Source of the DNA: Zygnema cylindricum
Lineage: Eukaryota > Streptophyta > Zygnematophyceae > Zygnematales > Zygnemataceae
NCBI GenBank assembly: GCA_037447655.1
Contig: JBBHKE010002813.1
Coordinates: 1 to 64,000 of the forward strand
Direction of reading: 5' to 3'
DNA length: 64,000 nucleotides
The notes under the pieces are model-generated. The model saw only the letters and a program-made list of their open reading frames with translations, had not been told where the DNA came from and ran no database searches. Positions within the stretch are counted from its first letter, which is position 1. The number at the start of each line of letters is the position of its first letter. Both the position numbers and the translations under genes were made by a program. Of the stretch, positions 39,637 through 51,900 are shown in pieces.

Positions 39637-42600
39637 ATCAGATGCCAACCCAACGTGTGAATAATGTTGACTTCCCTAGCACAAGAAAAAACAGTAGGTT
39701 TAAAGCAGCATCGATAATGGGAGTTTAATAAGACAAGTAAAAAATTGTTTCCTAGTTTTTCGCATGTTAGCAAGGTCAGAGGCATTTTTCCTTGCAGTAA
39801 AAGTGCTTGTTGGTTGGTGTTCAACTGGATAACTCTTAATTTGCGTTTGTTGTCCAGGCATCCAGACAAAAACCCAAGTAAATTGGCCAAAGAACGATTT
39901 ATTGAGGTGTGTCTCACGGCACTTTTATCCACACACACATACAATTATGTACTCTCATGGCCTTATTTTAAACTAGTTTGGAACTATATTTGGTGCACTC
40001 TTAAAGCAGAAATGTTGGTATTGGTGTCCATTTTTGGTATCAGCCAAACAGTCCTTGCTGCCAGTCTTCCTGTCTGAAATTTGATGAATGTTAATGTCGA
40101 TTCATTGAAGAAATAGTTTGTGGAAAGCTCTTCTTTTGTATTTTTGTTCGATGATTTGTTCTCATAATTATTACCTGTTTGCCATGAATGATGCTTTTGC
40201 ATTCCCACAACTGCAATGGAGGGATCCTTTTAAAGGTTTCATATGCTACAACAGAGAAAGTTTTGCAAGTTCATGTTTCATTCCATTTTCTTTTTGTTTC
40301 GGTGTTTGAGTAGGAAGTCCTTACTCACGGCATTTATACCGCTTCTCATTCTCCTGATTCATTGAGGAGAAGAATGCCTCAGAGTTGAAGTGTAAGACAA
40401 TGACGCGATTCAAACTTCTGGATTCGTGGGGAAAAAGGGGACTGCAGGTCCAAGGTGCATACGAGATCCTTTCTGATCCTGAGAAAAAGCGACAGCATGA
40501 CCTTTATGGAGACAGTCAACACTCGCAGGTAAATATTTTTCAGTTATTATTTAAAATTCAGTTTCTGCATTTCTTCCCAAGGACAAATTGATGGGGAATA
40601 ACTGGTAGCAGGCACGGGGAGTGAGGTATATAAGAAATTGGCATTGGGATCAATACATGGATCAAATGTCATTCAGATCTCTTTGATTGGATGCTAGCAA
40701 AGTGACCTGATAAAATTTCTATAGACAAGGTTGGAAGGAAGACGATAACTGTAAAAACACAGTCTTCGAGTTTAAAAAGTATTTTGAACGAGTCTAAGAT
40801 AATCAGAAAATTCCATGTTTTGGAGTCTTAACTGGCTGCCCTATTGACATTAATGATAATGTGATTCCCGAAACGTTTTAATTGGTTCACATGTATTCCC
40901 AGTAAGCCATACTTTGCCTTGTGTGCTTGTGTTTATAGTGAAGTAAGAGTAACAAGCGTTCTTCATGAGGCTGATTTGCTTTTACAACTTCTAGAAAGGA
41001 CTCACAAGCAGCTTTTCTATATAGTACCTTTTTTGTGAGGACCAAACTAATTAGAAAAATTGTCCGGCCTCTTGCATTGATTCATTTTTTATTTTTTTTT
41101 ACGTTTTAGGCTTCACAGAAGGCTTTTTGTGCTCGTTCAGTTAAAATTTAATTTGCTCGTCTCCATTGAATCGGATTTGTGATTTGCATTGAATTTTAAC
41201 TGATAGTTAATGAAAGCTGGCAGGGAGGTGCAGGACACGGGGGTCACAGAGGTGGAGCGTCAGGGTATCGATCAAATTTTTATCATAATTTTCAACAACA
41301 TTATCAGCCTCCCCCACCTGGTAAGCCCTCACTATTGAACACATTTACTAGTTTTTTTTTCAAATGCGATTTCTTGAAATCATTTTGCATCTTGCTATCT
41401 TCTTTAGTGACCCATTCCATTCTGTGCACTGTAATTCGAATAGAGAAAACAGTTAAAACCTTAAGTTATCTGCTATCTATGTCATCCTGTCTTCTCATGT
41501 CCTTTTTTTTGAAACAAATGCAGAGCCTATGAAGTCAATCACAGTTACGCTGACCGGAGCAAATTTTGCAACCACTGTACTGACAAGCAAAAAACCATGG
41601 CTGGTTCAGGTAAAAATATGTTGTTTCTCGCTCTCAAAAGAGAATACCAGCTCTTGATGCTATGTTAGCAAGGCTTTAAAGGAGGATACATGGTCAAACC
41701 TCTGTATTGAAAAGCTTTGTGACATTCCATTTTTAGTTCTAGCAGCTTGTAATCAATTGGTTTTATGGTTTATTTTTACAATCAGGTGTATTCGGTCTGG
41801 TCAAGTGGAGAATCAATGCTCTTTGCCCGGACCTGGGAAGCAATTGGTGAGTTCAATCTTTATTGGGGAATGCAGAACTTTGCTTTATGAGGAGATGGGT
41901 GGTTGAGAGCCCATGCCTGAGATTGTAAATTCTGTAGATTCCTATTCTAATTCGTGAACTTTTGATGTGGTTATGTGGGTTTAACCGCAGCTGAGGAACT
42001 GGAGGGAGTTGTCAAGTGTGGCCGTGTGGAGGCAAACCGCGATTCTCAACTTGCAGCCACTTTGAGTGAGAGAGATTATTTTGGTCGACCGTCTTATAAA
42101 GAAGGTGAACATTGTTTTTGTGTGGTAATTTTGCTTGTCTTTGTTCCCTGTCAGGCTGACCTGGCAACTGTATGTACTCCTTTTTCCTCTCCTTCTTTTC
42201 TTCTCCCTCTCCCTCTCCCTCTCCCTCCCTCTTCTGTTGTCCATTTGCTGATGAACAATATGCCCAATTGCAGGTCTCCCTGCACTCCTGGCCTTCCCTG
42301 AGGAATGCTCTTCACTTGAATGTATTATGAGGTAAGTTCAGCGGAAAAGAGAAGCCCAGAACAAACTTTTTTGATTTTATTCCTACTCTGGCATGTACTC
42401 ATAATCACATGACATGGGGAAATACCGTGTGTGGAGCCAGAGAAGTAGATGGTACCTTACAGAATTAGGAAATTATAAAAGATATCAACTTACAGAGAAC
42501 CTCAAAACTGGGAAATAGATTCTAGCTTACAAAAAACCTATTTGGTAGGAAGATGATAATAGTTTAAAGAAAAAAATAATATTGGGAGAGGGATGGGCAG

Positions 42601-43634
42601 ATACCGAGGCTCACGAACCAAGAAATCCGTGATCCATTTTGTTAGTCGCCGGTTGTTGCGATTGCCCTTTGTGAGGATTATCAGCCACGATAAAGTGGTA
42701 ATTTTCAGCTTTCTTTCCATGCTTGGTTTTGAAGCTATACACGATTTTGAGCACTAGTTTTTGAAAATGACCTCCTGGTCTTATATGCAGCTGTTTTCCT
42801 CACCAAGGGCTTCTGGAATGGGAGATACTGATTTTGTAAACAATAACAGAACGTAAATCGCGTGAAAAAATAGCAATTGCTTCCTTGGTGAAGGGTTGTT
42901 TTTCTAACTGGCTCGTCATTATCACTATCAACATAAGTAGTGTGGTTATTTGCGGTGAAAACAATCTGTTTTTTGCCTGTGTTTCAGACTCGATAAGTTT
43001 CCTCTTTTACTCTGAGAAAAGTTTGTATGAAGCTAAATTAAACTCACATAGAATTTCCTGGTTTGGCATGGACCAGGATTCTTATTTGAGCAGTGCTCCG
43101 GCTCACAAGGTACTGTTTTTCCCCTCTGTGATAACTAGAATAAAGGCTCAGTATTGGTGTGAAGGACCTAGTTAAGGTTTAGGTCTGTTGACTTGGATAC
43201 CAGGACCTACATGAATAGACCAGTTTTAAATTTGAAATCAAGAAATGCAGGACTAACTGTTGTTTATCTTATTTATGTAGTGACCGTCAGATTAGTTCTC
43301 TGTCCCTCTTCCAGATTTTTAGATCCTACTGATTATGATTGGGTTCTTGAGTTAAGTAAAGTTAAATCAAACATCTGGCTGTGGGCTTAAATTTGTGATA
43401 GCGTTAATCCTTAATTGCTAAATATACATCTCAATTCTTTCTTTCGTTCATCACTTAAAGAGATGTCATAAAATCGTCACGATATTGTGTTGTAAAATTT
43501 TGATATTTTACGATATTAAAGCTATATAGCTTATGGTAGCAGAATAACCTTTGTATTGTGCCATAATTCTTTTCAATACACCTTGCAGGACACGAAATAT
43601 CATCAAAAGTGCGTGTAGTGAAAATAATAACAAT

Positions 43635-43672
<38 letters not shown>

Positions 43673-46600
43673 TTAACAATTTTTTTGTTAGTGTTACTTG
43701 TTCCCTGACGCCTAAAAGCCAAAAATTGTGGTTTCCCATCCGGATGAACCGACACTTTGACCCTATTTACTATGTCTACATCTGGTTTTTCTGGACCACG
43801 GTTGTAATTTTTCTTGTTTTTCACATCAGTTGTGTCTCTCTTTACGAAATTTTATATACCTCATCGGGGTACATAGGGAAAAAGTGTTTAGGAAGGAGAA
43901 TTTTTATCCTCTGTATGAATCTCTAATCATGCCTGATTCCTGACTTCTTTGGACGGTTTTCAGTCTTTTGAACACGTAACATTTTATGGCACAAATTTAT
44001 AACCTGAGGTTGATAAACATACAGGTTATTCTAAGGTTTATATGTCTATAATTTCTTTTAACATGCAGTAATCTTTTTTGGGGAAAACATGGTCAGGTGA
44101 AACTATTGCTGTTTTATGACAGTTCAAAAAAACTTCCTCTGTTATTCCGGCTAGTGGCACGAGATTTTCGGAAATACTTTTCATTCGCAGCAGTGATCTA
44201 CTCGAGTAAGTCTGAGGTAGCCAAGAGGTAAGGTCATTTTCTTGTCATATGGACGCTTAAAGGTTGGAAACAGTATTTGGTAGAGCTAAATCCACAGCCT
44301 TCAAGTGCTTGAAAAGATGGTTAATGGGAGAAGATGAGAGAAGTGAGAAAATGTGTGAGAGAAGACATTATAGGGAGGAAGAAGGCCAGATTTGCGGAAG
44401 TCTCAGGTTCTGACTGTATGTTCTGGCACTGCTTTAAACTAAAAAGTAACCTGGGAAAGTGTGTTTTTTTTGTAAATTGGAAATGAATTCACCAGATAAG
44501 AGTTTGATATTCAGCCATCTGAAGCACATCATTAATAGTTTAACTTGAATCAGCTATGTTCAATGATTTGCAGATATGGAGTTCGTACTAAACCAACATT
44601 GGTTATAATTAAGGAGCCCGGTGTTGCCCCTATTGTACAGAAAGGTTTGTATAAGAAATTAATTGAGGGTTACTGGGGTCTAGAATGGAGGACTGTGAGT
44701 CAATACATCATCCACTTTTCTACTGTTTCTGTGGTTTGCGATTGGGTTGTCGTTGCTATTCCACTCTATTGTTAAAACAATTTTCTTCAATTAGATGTGT
44801 TGCACCATATAATTCGGTGTAAACAACCACTACTAGACTTAGGTTTTTAACGGTGTGGACCCTAATTGTGGTCAACGATTTACTTTTTTCTTTGCCGGTA
44901 GGATAAGGTGCAAAGTTGTTGGATTATTGTAGTGCAGAAAAAATCAAGTAAATCTCATAAGCCTGTATACTTATGAGGATATCTGTTTTTGTTTAATTGG
45001 CCTTTCAACTCGAGGATTTGATGTCTCTTCTGCTCTTGGACTTTTTAAGAACCATTTGGAAGTTATGTCACTCGATTTCTAGGAGTTTCGCATGTGAAAT
45101 TTAATTTCTCTAGGTTTCAAGGAATGCCATGGTAAGTTTGATGAGAGAGGTGGTATTATATTGGGACCGTTTTTGTGGAAGACTAACTTTTCGCTTTTTG
45201 TTATGCTCATAAACTGTGCTGCTTTCTCAGGTCTGCCAAAGAAAAATCTGTTGTGGGAACTCTTGGAAAAGCACAAATACCATCGTAAGTTTCTGTTGGA
45301 GGATTTTAGCTGTCATTTTTATTATGTGAGGTTCTAATAAGTTAGTTTAACTCTTGTGGGGTCAGCTGGACGTACTAGTCCATATAGTAAAGTGTAATGT
45401 GTAACACTATTTTGCTTTTCAAGATCAACGAAAAGGGGATGGGAGTGAATTTGTGTGGCTCTACAGTAATTGCAATCAGCTTTCTAGTGGATCCAAGATT
45501 AGCAGTTAGGGCTTTGCAAATTGCAGTTTATAAATTTGAAGGATTGTCAAGTCACTTGAAAGTTTTACGTGGTAGGAGAAATAGTCGGGGTGAAAGTAGT
45601 TTTCATGAGTGATATAATGTACGTGTGTTGTATCACCCAAAACAAGAAGAGGATATCTGCTTTAAAACCCAAACCGTGGGATTGAATTATTCTCTCTAAA
45701 AGAAAAGAAAACCACTTCTGCTGTATTTCCTTCGTCGGCTATTCTTAAAATCAATAATGAACCTGTCTATATCTGTAGGATGGCCTGCTTACTTTCCATA
45801 TTAGCCTCTAGCACAATCATCTTATCTGTTTGTTCCATCACTCGTTTTATTCTTTGTGATAGCAACAACTTCAGTGCTTTTTTTGTCAGAAAATAAGAAT
45901 TCAGTATAAAATTTTGAAATTTCTGGCCTCTCATAACGGAATTGGTTGGGATATATTCTTGTTGTGTCCATCTCTTCAAGAAAGATAGAATTTTAACGGA
46001 AGTTTTTGAATTTCTCGTCTCACACAAAGGAATTGGATGGGGAAATAGACTTGGTGCAGTTACACTCTGTGTCTCAACAAGATTTTAGCTGCCATTTGGG
46101 CAGTTTTTCAAAATTACGAGACAATTCTCGAAGAAAACCAGGTTTCTGTGCAATTCTCGTGGGACAGCCTTCTCCATCATTAGAAAATACCAAAACTGTG
46201 AGTTTTTTATAGTACTATCTTTTATGATGTCTATTTCGTTTGAGTGTATTAAATTAGTACGTGGCTATGATGTGAAAGCTGTCACAAATTGTATGGATTG
46301 GGCCAATGCTGAAAAATAAAAGAAGCTATTCCCTGTTGCTCGGAGTAAATTGTCCACCATAATGTCTGGTTTTTAATATTTCCGAATTTAGTCTAATTTA
46401 ATGGTTTTCAAGTGACCTCAAGAAGTTCACCTTAGTAAGCTTGCACCGTCCATCGTTATTAGAGTTAGTAAGTTATTAGCCTCGACACCTTATTAGAAAT
46501 AACTACACCAAATTATGTAGCACCACGTGGCTCATTTTGGGCCACTTAACTAAATTGTGTAATTTATGATTTTGGGTCAAAACAACACTCACGATGGGCA

Positions 46601-48931
46601 GTGTTGCTAATGTGGGCACTTCGTCTGAAAGCATGAAGCATAGTTTCTGTACATTTGCAGTAGTAAGTTTGTAAATAAACTTTCGTAAACTTAACCAAGT
46701 TTGGGAACAGTGGTCATTATCTATGATGTGTGTTTTTGTCCTACTGTCTCCTGCGCTTTTTGTGAGTCAGTTTTCTCTAAAGTGAAATAATATTTTTGCT
46801 TTTATGCTTTTTTACAATCTTAGCCTGAAGGAAATGCTACATTAGCACTGAGGAGTTGCTTTTCAGGATTTACTTTACCTTGGTTTTCAATTTTTAAAAC
46901 ACTTTTTTCCTCCAATTGCAGGAAATGCGAGAGGTTCAAAATTTTCTCGAGACTTCCTCAGGAGCTTCTGGATCAACTTTTAGAAGTGGACTACTACGAT
47001 TGGTCTGGTTAAACGCAAGGAAGCAAGGCCCCTATTGTCGAAGTTTGTTATACCACAATCCGTCTTCTAGAGCAGTTTGTGGCAATTCGTTTTGGCCATC
47101 ATCATTTTTTTGGAGAACAAATTCCAGTCCTCCGATATTACTGCTGGTTCGTGTCCAACGAATCTCAAAAAATTACAACTCGGATGATGTTGTGAAGCAT
47201 GTGGCTTTCTATACCGAACCTCTAAATGCAACTCAGGTGAGATTCAGAAAACCAAAAAAACTTTAGAAAACACTAATACCGTGGGTCATAAACCTTGGAG
47301 GTTGCACTTAGAATTTTCCCTTCTAAAGGACTATTCTTTTTGACAAAACGAAAGAGTTCTTCTACTTACATTTTATAATCCCTTGTGGTGGCACCGTTCA
47401 TATCTCCCTATTCTCTCCCTTTTTGCGGATTTCCAGTTTGTTCGACTTTTTAATCAAATGCTTTTTACTTTCCTTGCAATAACCTGTCATGTTTTCCTCC
47501 TCTATCACCTGTTTTGCTGACTGCTTTTGTCATCCGAGAGGGACATTTTCGATAGTTTATTGTTGTTAATCGGACAGTTACCGCTGCTGCAGTAGTCATT
47601 TTTTGATGGAATGTTGATCTAAAAGGTTATATCGACTGTTTTTAAACAAGTCGCCAGGTACTGAGAGAGGTGATGTGGTTTTTATTGGCGGAGATCTTTG
47701 ACATGGGTCTGTTGACTTTCCTTTTTCTTTTTGCAGTGTAGAATTTCCTCTCTGACTGCCTATTCCGGTTCTTTTATCGCTGACGAAAATAGTATTTTTG
47801 TCTTTTTTCTTTTTCTGCAGATTTCTCACTGGCTCGCTGTTATGATTGCTAACAGTCAACAAGAAGCCTATTATCCTGGGGTAAGTGGTAGTCAAAATAG
47901 TTTCCCACATTGTTTAACCTTTTCTGGATAAAATTCATTCATTTCTTTCCTTCAGCACTGGTTTTACCGGCTGCCTTCAGTATCCATGGTAGCAATTTTC
48001 CCTCATGCTTTTCGCTCATTTCTTGATTTTTTTTCCTGCGTTTCATTTCATTATCAAATCCTGTTGTTTTTTTTAATTCACTTTCTCAAATTTTCTTAAC
48101 CCGTCTCTGTTTTTTTGTTTTGAATAGTCTGACTAGTTTGATATCTTTTAAGTTAGTGTTTGGTTCACCATTCACCTCCATTAGTGGGGTCCATAACACT
48201 ATTTAAGATTGTTTGTTTGATTAAAAATTTGACAACGTGGAGTGGCTAAATCATTGCAATTCAAAAACATAACTAAGCACTTAAATCTGCCAGAATTTGT
48301 ACCGAAATTACCAAACTAATTAATTTATGAAAAAAAAAAGTAAACTATTATTATAATGTGGATCAGCATTTGATAATAATAATACAATCATGAACCTTTT
48401 CGACACAAATCTACACTAACATGGCTGGTGTAGTTGCTCTACATGCGTTTTGGTTAAACAACTCAAAAAAATTTGTTGCCGATTTGTCCCTTTGAGTTTC
48501 ATACCTTGTATATTACATTAGTTTTGCCACTATTACTTGGTTTTATCTTTCCGACGTTTTCTGATTGACGCTGGTTTTTATATCTTCTAAAAATCATTAA
48601 AAAAAAAATTGTATCTGGTGCAGTTTATTAAACACAACAAATCAGAGCCCTCTCTGAAGAGAGAAGCCTGGGAGCGACCCGATTGGGTTCCAAAATTTTT
48701 TTTTTTAGCAGAGGAGCTTTTGGAACGTGCCGGTTTCTCATTGGAAGATTTACAGGAAAATGATTGGTTATTCAGTTATCAAATGATTCCTCCTTCTATA
48801 GCACTTTTAGCGCCTCACCTGGAGCTGCCGAGATTTCGCGCGGCCGGGCCTCCTCCCTCCTCCCGTCCCTCCTCCTCCCTCCTCCTCCTCCTCCCTCCTC
48901 CCATCCTCCCTCCCTCCCATGTATGTACATG

Positions 48932-48981
<50 letters not shown>

Positions 48982-51900
48982 ATATGTATATATATAATAA
49001 TATATATGTATATATGTATATATGTATGTATATGTATATATATATGTAATGTATTTTATGGCAACTGCCTTTTATTTTACTTTTTTACAGTTCCTTCAGA
49101 AAACTGTTTTTGAGAATTTGTAGTATTTTTTACTGTTGTTATTTTTTTGTCTCCATTTGTCATTCCTGAATAAACCTTTTCGTTTTCCCTTTTGGTCTTG
49201 AAACATACAAAAGGAAGGAATGGGAAATAATTTTCAAGAAGAAGATAATCCACGAGGAGAAAACGAAAACAGCGACGAAGAAGTTGAGAATTTACCTCAT
49301 GATCATGAAAATAGAAAATCGGAAAGAACAGGAAATCGTCTCAGAGGACAGGAAACTGAAACTGGAGACAGAGAGGGAGAGGGAGAAATGTATCCTTCTG
49401 GTCGTTCTTCTTCTTCATCTACCGGGTCTCAAATTCGTCAAAATCTCCAATTATCGAGTGGAGAAATTGTGAAACTGGAACCTGGAGTAGAGAGGAGTTT
49501 ATCACAATCCGCATATATTGTAGTTCTGGTCTTTCAAGGGCAGAAATTTCCGCAGTAAGCTGTCCATTCTATAAAATATTTGGGAAGAAAGAATATACTT
49601 CAGTTAATCATTCTGTAAAAGAATGTGCTTCAGTCAAACATTCTGTAAAAATAATGTACTTCAGTTAAACATTCTGTAAAAGGAATGTACTTCAGCCAAA
49701 CATTTTGTAAAAACGATGTATTTCCGTTCAGCATTCTGGAAAGAAAGATGTACCTCAGTTGAACGTTCTCGAAAAAGAACACTCTCTACCTAAAAAATTT
49801 GGAAAAAGAATGTACTTCAGTTTAAGCATTTTGGAAAGTAAACTTACAGTTAAACATTCTGGTAAAGTCCAAATGATCTGCGGTTGCATAGTTCTAGAGT
49901 GCTAAAAACGAGGACATATTGTACGTTTTATGAATTTTCGAATATAATACACACATTGTAACTTGCATTTCACTTAGTGGAATTCAAGTAAAAAATGTCT
50001 ACAATAAGTGTCCTCATTTTTTACATTCTATCACTATGGATGGGTATAACTCACATTTCACTTAGGGAAATTCAAATGAAGAATGTAAACAAATGCAGTA
50101 CTCATTTCTTGTATTTCATGACTGTGGATGGTTGCCTATGGCATCACATACTACATGTGTCCCATACATTAAGTCTTTTACTATCCTTGCTCGTAATAAA
50201 AAGAAATTTCTGAAGTTTTGGAAGAATTATGTTTGTGAGAGACAAAAAATTATCATTTTACTTTCCATTCTTAACCTGTATAATTAGATCGATGGAATAT
50301 AGTGTGGAGTGAATAACAAGAAAAAAAAAGAAAAAAAAAAAAAGATGAAAAAGAGACAAGATGGAAAATGTGAATGTAATACATCAAGCTTATGGGAATA
50401 TTTCCCCACTTACCACTGTTAGTTTAAATGGAGAGGAAGAGTGAGAGGGGTGAGGTTGAGGGAAAGGGAAAGGGAGTGGGAGAGGGCGAGGGAGAGAGAG
50501 AGGGAGAGAGAGAGAGGGGGTCGGGAGAGGGAGAGAAAGAGAGGGGCGGGGGAGGAGAGAGGTACGCATTGAAGTTGTATGTAGTATTGTTATCCATCGG
50601 TTATCTTATTATGATTTTATTTGTTAAAGTCCACCCTAAATTATGTATGCAATAATATATATGTATTTCAGGCTATATTACTTTTTATATTCAAATATTA
50701 CACCCCAAATAATATTTTTAGAGAGGGGGAAGAGAACAAGGAACGAATGAAAAATGTGTGAATTTGTTTCACGACGTGAAATTAATGTTTAGTTTTCTTT
50801 TTCTTTTTCTTTTTATGTTTTAATTTGTTGCAATATAGGAGTCAATCTGGACCTGAGAGTGACAATTTTAAAGCAACAAATGAAGATTTTGATCTTGTTT
50901 TTGACGAATTCAAAAAGGTATGAGAAATAGGAAAAAAAAATTTTTTTCTTTTGGAAGTAACTTTTTTAGGCTTTTTAGGGATTTTTCTAGGGTTTTTTCT
51001 TTTTCCAGGCTCAGAAATCTGCCAGTAAATAAATTAAACTGATTTTGGGTTTTTTAAGTTTTAGGAAATCTCAAGGGAAAGAAAAAAAAAAGGTTTTTTT
51101 CTTTTTTTTTGAGGGGATAAAAAATTTGAATTTTTTTAAATTGATTGAATTTTTTCAAACTATGGTAGTTGTTTTTTGCTACTTTCTTAGATTATTATCA
51201 GATAACTTTCAGGATCTTGAGGTTTTGCTTTTTTTAAGCAAAAGAAAAAAAATGGTAATTTTGTATATAATAATTTTGGACTGGCCTTTGTAATGACCCA
51301 ATTGTTGTTGTTGTTGTTTTTTTTTTTTTTTTTATCGCCGAAATTTCGCTTTTTTTGGGGGGGTTAAACCCTAATGAACTTTTTGAAATCCCAGGTGATT
51401 AGAAATAAGATTTGAGGGAAATCTGAGATTGCATAGGTACAAGATAACAAAAAAAAGAAAATAAAACGATCAACGTTTTATTTTGCGAAAACACAAAAAT
51501 TTTATTTGTAATATTTTGACCTTTTATACTTTTTTGTACTTTTGATCCGGTCAAAATTCTTGTAATTTTGACTTTTTTTTTTTTTTTGCTGATACTGATG
51601 CAGTTTAGCCATCGTTAATTATTTATTAATTAACTTAGAATTATTATTATTTTATCTGTTTGTTTATCAACTCATTTGATTACTTTTTCTTTGTGGGGAT
51701 GGGGAGGGAGGGAATCAAATTCAGGTGGCAAGGAATTTTATTGGAGAACATAAGCTCCAATTTGCTGTGGTGGGTTTATTCCCTTTTCTCATTGATTGAT
51801 AAACTTTATTAATATGTTTTTTTTGCTCTCAAATTTGAATAATGCCATTTAGTATTTTTCTTTTAAAAGTAATAAACTTCACAAACTGATATCACTTTGT

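Noticed and set aside
42780-42830. Alternative J-protein exon after TATATGCAG
   Set aside because: Runs to a stop in the required phase; the 42601 exon fits the family better.
43455-43926. Poly-N / poly-I frames near the AAT repeat
   Set aside because: Microsatellite translation.
49562-49870. GAA...TTC words suggestive of heat-shock elements
   Set aside because: Spacing is wrong for nGAAnnTTCn arrays and the repeats are intronic.
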